In this document: positions 57,050 through 64,000 of the stretch, one piece after another | Numbering within the stretch: position 1 is the stretch's first letter | Layout of the letters: every line of letters begins with the position of its first letter | Assembly: GCA_031763025.1 (NCBI GenBank) | Contig: JASSKH010000026.1 | Span: 1,550,001-1,614,000 of the forward strand | Direction: 5' to 3' | DNA: 64,000 bases | DNA from: Macrocystis pyrifera | Taxonomy: Eukaryota > Sar > Phaeophyceae > Laminariales > Laminariaceae | Translations under genes and position numbers: made by a program | The notes under the pieces: model-generated | What the model saw: the letters and a program-made list of their open reading frames with translations, nothing else | Told to the model about the DNA's origin: nothing | Databases searched by the model: none

Positions 57050-57770
57050 TTTAAACCCGTAGCCTCATAGTCGAAGACGCAGAAGGGCAGCCGGGGGAAG
57101 ATGAAGAGGATGTGGAAAGTGAAAGGTCTGAGCTTGTGACTAATATGAAAAAAAACAGTACGAAAATAGACAGGGTAGATGACATACGTGTTACCACGTA
57201 CAGAAAGTGGGTGGTAAGTGTTGTATAGGACACATCCACCCTCGCGCTTGAACCTCTCGCAGTCGACTGCATCGTTGCTGGCGTTTGGATACGTAATGAA
57301 GTGTGGAGAGGGCATTTGAATATGGAGCAAAGTGAGAGTAGGTCATACATCCGAGAGGAATGGATTGCGCATGCGGCGCGATTATCAAGCCGACGTTAAA
57401 TCTGAAACAGAAAACGCGGTTACATTACAAGTATTACATTGCAATAGTAAGCAGTATCAACAGATTGCTCGCGAGATGCACAAGCTTCTTGACAATTATT
57501 CATAGCGTGCGTGTGTGTTGTGGAAGCGTGTGGATGTGTGGATCCTGCTGTTTGATTGATAGAAGGACGTACACGGAGGAGCTACTGGTATGTGTTATTG
57601 GGAGTTGCAGCTGTAAGTAACAAAGACTGACAAGTCATCGAGGAAGATTGGTGTTCGTGCTGTCGCCTGCCGTGAGTTGCCGACTGTGAAATGTGCGGTA
57701 TCGTCGTCGCGGTGCAGATATGCGAGATTTGCATGTATCTTGTTCGTAGACACGCGTTCGTGCACGCGTG
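57050..57770. repeat. Third copy of the 17.7-kb dispersed repeat
   Basis: See 17700-18400. Blocks AGTGTGGAGAGGGC.TTTGAAT, GAGGAATGGATTGCGCATG and CAAGCTTCTTGACAATTATTCATA occur in the same order and orientation. Confidence 0.6.
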
Positions 57771-57847
57771 CGTGTAAGCACCGCTGTTGCTTCGTAACTA
57801 CCTGGTACGAGGTAATGGGTCTGTGTAGGCCTGTATGTGATGCTTAT

Positions 57848-58389
57848 TGTTACAGTAGGGCACAGCTCTCAGACCCTAAAAAGGACCTGCGCTTGTTAGC
57901 TATCTCTGAGGCCGACTCACCTGTTTCAGAGTTCGAGAAAGTGCCTTCAAGCAGTAATGATCGGGTAACCCAGAACGTGGATCGATGCAATGCGGAAGAT
58001 GCAAGCAGCCAGCGTGATCAATAAACGAAGCACCGCAGACACGATGACGGGCACGGCAGGCACGGCAGGGCCCAAGGGGCTGGGGGTCGATAAGACAGGT
58101 GTCACAGATCACTTGGCTTTGACTTTCTTCACTTGGTGGTGTTGAGTGAACACCGGATGGTCTCGGAACCTCGTTACTGGCTCTGCACCCGAGACCGAAG
58201 GCGTTCCCACACCAGGGATCCTCCCTGCCCCTATAAGATCCGCCCAAAGGATGCTAACCAAAGCTTGCCCTCTGCCTATCGAATAGACCCGACGGACAGT
58301 TATCTCGCGCCGTGTTATCCTCCCCATAGCCCTGGTCACGACAGTCACAGCGCGATGAACCTCCCTCCCCGGAGCAACCCGCTGTAACA
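57848..58389 (-). mobile_element. 3' LTR of large element copy Z
   Basis: TGTTACAGTAGGG..CCGCTGTAACA, 542 bp, minus orientation. A C-rich tract follows (reverse of a polypurine GGGCAGGGGGG, 58390-58402), then internal sequence. Confidence 0.75.
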
Positions 58390-58619
58390 CCCCCCCTGCC
58401 CGACACATACCCATCGTCGGCACAAAGCCAGCGCCCCGGTGCTAGCCCGGCGACAGCGTGTGCGCTTTCCTCCTCGGACACCCCCCCAGACCGGTGCATA
58501 TGAGCGACGGTGCCCGGCGTGTATTACGATCATAGACTGCAGCAGCACGTGCGCCTCCCACCTCCGCACCTTGCCGTCGGCTCAATGTTGCAGCTCCTCT
58601 CTTTTCCTTAGTGTCGCCC

Positions 58620-58880
58620 TCAGACAATGGTAAGAAGAGCGGCGGTCCTGACCTTCGTCCAGACGCTCTTCAGCATTCCTTTTATACCCATCGCCGTCGA
58701 CCCGATGTTGCAGCGCCCTTCCTTTCCGCGGTGTTGCCCTTGGATGGTGGTAAGTAGAACGTCGGTCCTGACCTCACTCCAGACGTTCTTCAGCTTTCCT
58801 CCTCCGTCTATCGCCGTCGGCCCGATGTTGCAGCGCCTCTTGTTCCCGCGGTGCTGACCTTGGACGGTGTTGAGAAGAGC
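58620..58880 (-). repeat. 120-bp tandem repeats of copy Z
   Basis: AGACG(C/T)(T)CTTCAGC starts at 58661 and 58781, exactly 120 bp apart, inverse of the 49495-49700 array. Confidence 0.75.
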
Positions 58881-61800
58881 GGCGGACCTGACTCTCGTAC
58901 ATTCGTCACTACTTGCAACTGCCAGCGCCAAATATGTCTAACACGCTCGGAGCATGTACTCATCTGCGAAAAAAAAAATGTTTTCTTCCCGTCTCACCTG
59001 TATCTGAGGTGGGGGTTCCTCTCGAAGGCCTGCGTCTGCACTTTGACAATAACCTACACATTTTACCTTTTGGCCAGACACAGATTCCACTGAAAGCTAC
59101 CATCGTCTACCACACCACCCCACCTTTAACTGAGACTTTTGATATTTCTGCCAGTCCTTCGTCGTATGGTTATACGTGACCACACTACCGAGACACCGCG
59201 GTGACTGTCCACTTTGCTCCTCTCTATATATCTGCGCGCTTGACTGTCAAACCTGTTATAACGGTGCACCGATGAGTATTCCAATATACTCACGTACTTG
59301 ATTGACTGCACCGATGTGGCAAACATTCACGTACCCCTTTGCCACGTTTCAACGTGCGCAGCGGACTGTGTCGATGCTGCCACCATTCACTTACCTTCGC
59401 CAGGCGTTTCTCTCTGTATCTTTCTTCAACAAACGTTTCTGCGCAAGTGATAATCTATCTGCCACTCTGAAGTTTGTCTAGATGTCTCTAGTCTCTTGGT
59501 ATAAATACCACACGTTTTGATATATTGACAGAATAAAAACAACAGCTGTGAGAGATCGAGGATTTCGTCGAAACTCATCTTTGCCAGGTTTCACGCGAGT
59601 CCTTTGCAAGCTGTGCGTGATACTTCGGTCGCGCGGACTACCCGTTTCATGTTATATATGCCTTTCTTTTAGTGATGATCTCAAACTTCTCTGCATTGAG
59701 AGTAGGTATTTCTTGCGAATGTGGAGGTCGTTTTATGTATACATCCGTCACGGGCTGTACGGAAGTTCATCATGAGTCCTCTTTCTACTCCGGCCTCCTC
59801 CTATCGTCCAGAATTCTACTTCGTATACTTCGCGTGCTTCGCACTGAGTTATTACCTGATCCGATTGAGTCATTTGAAGGTATTTCGCGTGCTCTGACTT
59901 ACGGGCACTAGCCAAAGCATTTATTTAAGTGGCATAGGTCGTTTCAAGGTACTTACATTCACGCCACATCGACTTACTGGCACGAGCCAAGGTTAGTAGT
60001 TGATTGCGAGTAAGGAAGTCATTTGAAGGTACTGACGTATACACCACCCCCCCAGCATGGACACTGTCCACTCGTGCGCTTGTTCGTGCTAATATCAATC
60101 ATGAGTCTTAAAACGGCATTCGTCCACGACCACTTCAAAATCGTAACCCTCGTATAACAGTTTTTGTGAAAGTAGTTGCAGCAAGGTGGATACCCTAACA
60201 CCCCCCCAAAACGGAAACTACCTACGGCCTACTGACATTCCGATCACACCTGTCGATTCGTTCCTCCAACACTAGACCATTATACTTGGAACGACAAATA
60301 GTATCCTGTTAGGTTGCGCAAATCATGCCAAAGCTCGTCACGTTCCATCTTAGCGTCTCACAAATGTGTACCTGTGCGTGGTGTGGCGACTTGCACATGC
60401 ACTCGTTCCTTCCTACATGTGGGTATCCAAACGTTATGACCTGGTATACGCCTTGTCATGTACCTCCTGTGCGCCTAATGTCGAGTATCTGTGTTGAATA
60501 TGTGTGAACAATCCCAAAGCCTAGGTATTATCACGAAAACGTACAGCAAAACACTGATGGTCTGTATCCCACTGATATTGGGTTAAGGAGCCTGGTCGGT
60601 CGTGATAGATGCTTGGCCGTATCCAGCTATACCCTTCTCGTAGCAGGGGTTCTGTGTTCACTTGCCTCTTATTCGACTGTCACTGTTATTTTGCCATCGT
60701 TCCAAAGTTCTAGCCCGCTCTATGCTCTATGCTGGGGGTACATGCCACGCTGACACTCTGCTCTAGTTCATGCATAGACTAACCTGTACCAAGCAGCCTG
60801 CGCTTCTTGTTGGTGAGCCATCGTAAGCGCTGTGCTGAATATGTAATGTATGATTCGGCATTTCAGCACTCTTACGTTCGGACCGCAATTACGTATCAGC
60901 GATGTAGTTTTTCTTTCGTTGTCCTTTTGTTTTTAGCTGTAGGGTGTAAATGTAATACCATGGACACGTTGGTGGTGTCATTCATTTGCAATTAATGCGG
61001 GATGGTATATACCATATCGGATAGGTCGTTAATACCGTTCTCTCACCTACCGGTACGGCATTATTTCGTACTAGTTTGTTTTTTCCAGTCGCGATGCATT
61101 TTGTTTTTGCAGCCTGTTTTGTGACCACGGGCGGGATTTCAGGACTTTGAGCTATTATTTTAGTGTGTGAACACCACACGAAATATGTACTACAATACCT
61201 GGTGGTATGTATTTGACCACCCCACATTCTCGGAGTTACCGCGTTTACCTGCTGGCCAGATTCGTTCTCGGACAACCCAATTTTCAGATGATACTTACGC
61301 AAGGTATGGACCTAATAACAGGTAGTGGCAGTGTATTCTTCGAACCAAACCGATCTTGAAACCCCTCGACGCCCCCCGACCATGCAGTGTTTCTTCGTAC
61401 TCGTTTGCTGATTTTTCATACCTTGTATTCCTATTCCGTACGTAGTTATTTTTATGTATGTACGATACAGATATATCGTTGATTTCCAACCCATTTGTTA
61501 TCTTCGCCCTTTTTTCTCTACGAATCCCTCCTACGTATCTATGTATAGACATCCGGTGTCACCGTGCAAGCTCTTTATTCCCCTCCCCGCTGTTGTCTGT
61601 GCCTTGGATTTTTATCGCGAAAAGACTTCAGTCTTTCGCTGCGCCTACTCTCGTTAGGTGATCTCAGCAGATTGATTCCTTGCCTTTTTATTGTATATAT
61701 TGCATAAATCCCCGCCTCGTCCATCTTGAGATTCGAGCTCCATGGTTCAAAGCTAAAAACAGAAACGATACACTATTTAATAAACCACGCGGGCCTTCAC

Positions 61801-62639
61801 ATGAAAGGAATAGGCCAACAACGATCAAAACCAACGAAACCCTTTCAGTGCACGACCCAGATCGGGTATAAGTGTATTGGAGGTTAAACCCTAATAAATC
61901 TAATCTTGGTGTTTCTGTGCTGACATTATTCTATGTAATCTACACAGATGCTTCAATCGAAACTTCGGCCATACCATAGACTGACAAGTACAATATTAAT
62001 AGTATCGTACGAAGCTCATGCACAGCAGTACTTATCTCATTGCTCACTTCCTCGCCGTAGTGGAATTATACGGGGTATCTGCCAAGAGTAAACTGAGGCT
62101 GCGTGATGCCGCTCGGTATGCTGAAGATACTGCATAACCTAGAATTTGAATGAAGAGAACATACTTTGCAGTCAGCACGAATAACGTGCGATCGTACGGA
62201 TGTAGAAACCTTTTATAATACTTCTAGATGTAAAATGTATGGAAACCCCACGGATATAGTCGTAGGAGTATGTACCCCCCCTATGTGTGTGCCATACCGT
62301 TTTTTATACCCAACTACTCTCTACATCAGTCCAACCTTGTGTCCGTTCTGATTTTCTTATAATTTGTAGACAAACTAACGAATAAAGCACGACAGCAAGC
62401 GAAATGCCAGCGTACCGGTGAATACCGGGTAAAGCAAGTGAAATGCCAACGTACCGGGTACGAGAATTCCGCAACGGGTAGAACGAGCGAAATGCCAACG
62501 TACCGGGTACGAGAAGACCACCACACCAGCTATGTTGTGAACGTATGAGTCGTTATATTCTCAGTTTCAACGTACCTTTCATGCGGTCTTTCACCCGAAT
62601 AAAAACCAGATTGCTATGCAGGATAGCTGACCGGCTTCA

Positions 62640-62920
62640 CTGCAGTACTTCATGCCGGGAGGCAGCGGGGTTGATACTTGGCTGCGGCAGTATGGGACAC
62701 TATTTTAGGGCCCAAGGATCGAGGGAGATCTTGCCGTACGACCAATAGTATCATGAACAGGTCTATTCATAGTAGTATGAATACCATATAGAACGGCTTC
62801 ACAACAGTACTTCAGGCCGGGAGGGAGGCAGCGGTGTTGATGCTTTGCTGCGGTAGTAAGGGACACTATCGTAAGGACCAAGGATCGAGGGAGATCTTGC
62901 CGTACGACCAATAGTATTAC
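62640..62920 (-). repeat. Tandem duplication, about 165 bp x2, in copy Z
   Basis: GGCTTCAC..CAGTACTTCA.GCCGGGAGG, GGGACACTAT and GAGGGAGATCTTGCCGTACG occur twice in order (62631-62741 and 62792-62908). Confidence 0.75.
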
Positions 62921-64000
62921 CCATGTATATAGATACATCCTCCAGGTTGTTGTCTTGAGTATTCAGACCAACGTCTTTTCTACCCAGCAGCCTCACTCTG
63001 CTCATCCAGCTCCATCAAGTATGCCCCGTGTGAATACGATATATACGTACGGGTGTTGTGTAGTGCATCCAGCAGATACTGCTGTGTAGGTGTTGTTTCA
63101 ACGAGTCAACATGATAACTCGTCAAGATAGGAAGAGAGATAGGCTAAAGGGTCCCTCGGAATCTTGCCATACAATTTTAGTGTTACGGATATATTGCATA
63201 CGCCCTCTATGTACATATCTGTAAGAAGGATACTGCGAGCCACCCCCCCTGTACTCTTGTGGTGTGGTATCAACCAACCCCGTACATCGATAAATCAACC
63301 TTGTTCGGAAAATAGATACATGAATACTGCAGGTACAGCGTACAGCAGCAGTATGGTTCCTGTATTTTTTCCAAATTACAGGTATTGAGATTAATATTAA
63401 AATGAGTCGTGTACGGTAGTGCAGGTCGTCAGTAGTATTATTTTCATCTTTTTGAGCATCGTGCGTAGTTTTTAAGACTACTGATAGCATTGTAGAGACG
63501 GAGGTACGGCTTTTCTGTGTAATTCCCGAGTTGAGGCGCCTTTGGTCCGGGCGGCGGTAGACAAATGTTCGTGGCATTGTAGGCTCATCAGTAACCACGT
63601 CCAGCTTCACACTTGACACCATCTACGGGAGGCGCTCATCCCGCAACGAGATTCAAAAGTAGTTCCCACTACTGCTTTTTCGATACCACCAGCAGCGAGA
63701 TATTCTTCAACAACACCAGTACTCTGACAACGAAAATACTGACAGTCGATCGATCAGGTTAATAGAGTCGTACATATATTGACAGCCCACCGCAATACTT
63801 TTCATGGTAGTCTAAATGAATACAGCACATCAATCAATTTACTACTCAGATTCCATGCCTTTGCGAACACACCGGGCAGCTCGTCACTGGTATGCGCCAT
63901 GTCATGCTTGCTACCTGTATCTCGTTTGGTCCAGCATATTACGGCATGCGCTGCGCGAGTTTTCTAGCTTTGGTGTGTGACTTGAATTTTAAGTCAATCA

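Larger units (their letters stand above)
57848..64000 (-). mobile_element. Large LTR element copy Z, runs off the window
   Basis: From the LTR rightward: polypurine tract, 120-bp repeats (58620-58880), then the inverse of copy Y (58900-62990 against 49440-44650), then the inverse of copy X (63110-64000 against 33900-32990). It therefore contains the block that copy Y lost and shows the original internal order. No pol domains are seen. A tandem duplication of about 165 bp occurs at 62640-62920. Confidence 0.65.

Overview
This window is a repeat-dominated piece of a nuclear genome from a photosynthetic eukaryote. One host gene can be named with confidence: ispE (4-diphosphocytidyl-2-C-methyl-D-erythritol kinase of the plastid MEP isoprenoid pathway). 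Its last four exons lie on the + strand between 6390 and 13726, joined by GT-AG introns of about 1.6, 4.5 and 0.4 kb. A plastid-pathway gene with long introns, in a setting of chromodomain Ty3/gypsy, Harbinger-like, mariner-like and Pif1/Helitron-like remains, suggests a large-genome alga, perhaps an ochrophyte such as a brown alga. That assignment is inference, not something the sequence proves.

Layout. 1-6389: intergenic or 5' intron sequence with short duplications, a Harbinger-like element (1959-2809, TTA target duplication) and a 107-bp TA-flanked MITE (4137-4243). 6390-13726: ispE; its 4.5-kb intron holds two inverted copies of a Harbinger-like element. 13727-26560: gene-poor dispersed repeats, a retroposon 3' end with a 32-T tract, a partial LTR and a 5-unit array of about 233 bp. 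26566-30690: a gag-only LTR element on the minus strand. 31237-34135, 43100-50356 and 57848-64000: three copies of a large LTR element (LTR about 560 bp, visible primer-binding site and polypurine tract) with almost no coding capacity. The second and third copies face each other as a big inverted duplication. 35680-36300: a decayed Pif1/Helitron-type helicase. 37596-38232: two tRNA-derived SINE copies. 38806-41805: further LTRs and a 62-bp tandem array. 42850-43080 and 50360-55500: broken Ty3/gypsy coding remains (chromodomain; integrase tail; integrase core, reverse transcriptase, protease and gag), one of them carrying a 711-bp mariner-like element.

The transposable elements are nested and mutually rearranged, and apart from ispE no intact coding sequence is recognisable. 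Across the whole window the 9-mer TACCAGGTA (or its complement TACCTGGTA) occurs about 20 times against roughly 0.5 expected by chance, in repeats and in ispE introns alike. I see no known explanation for it.
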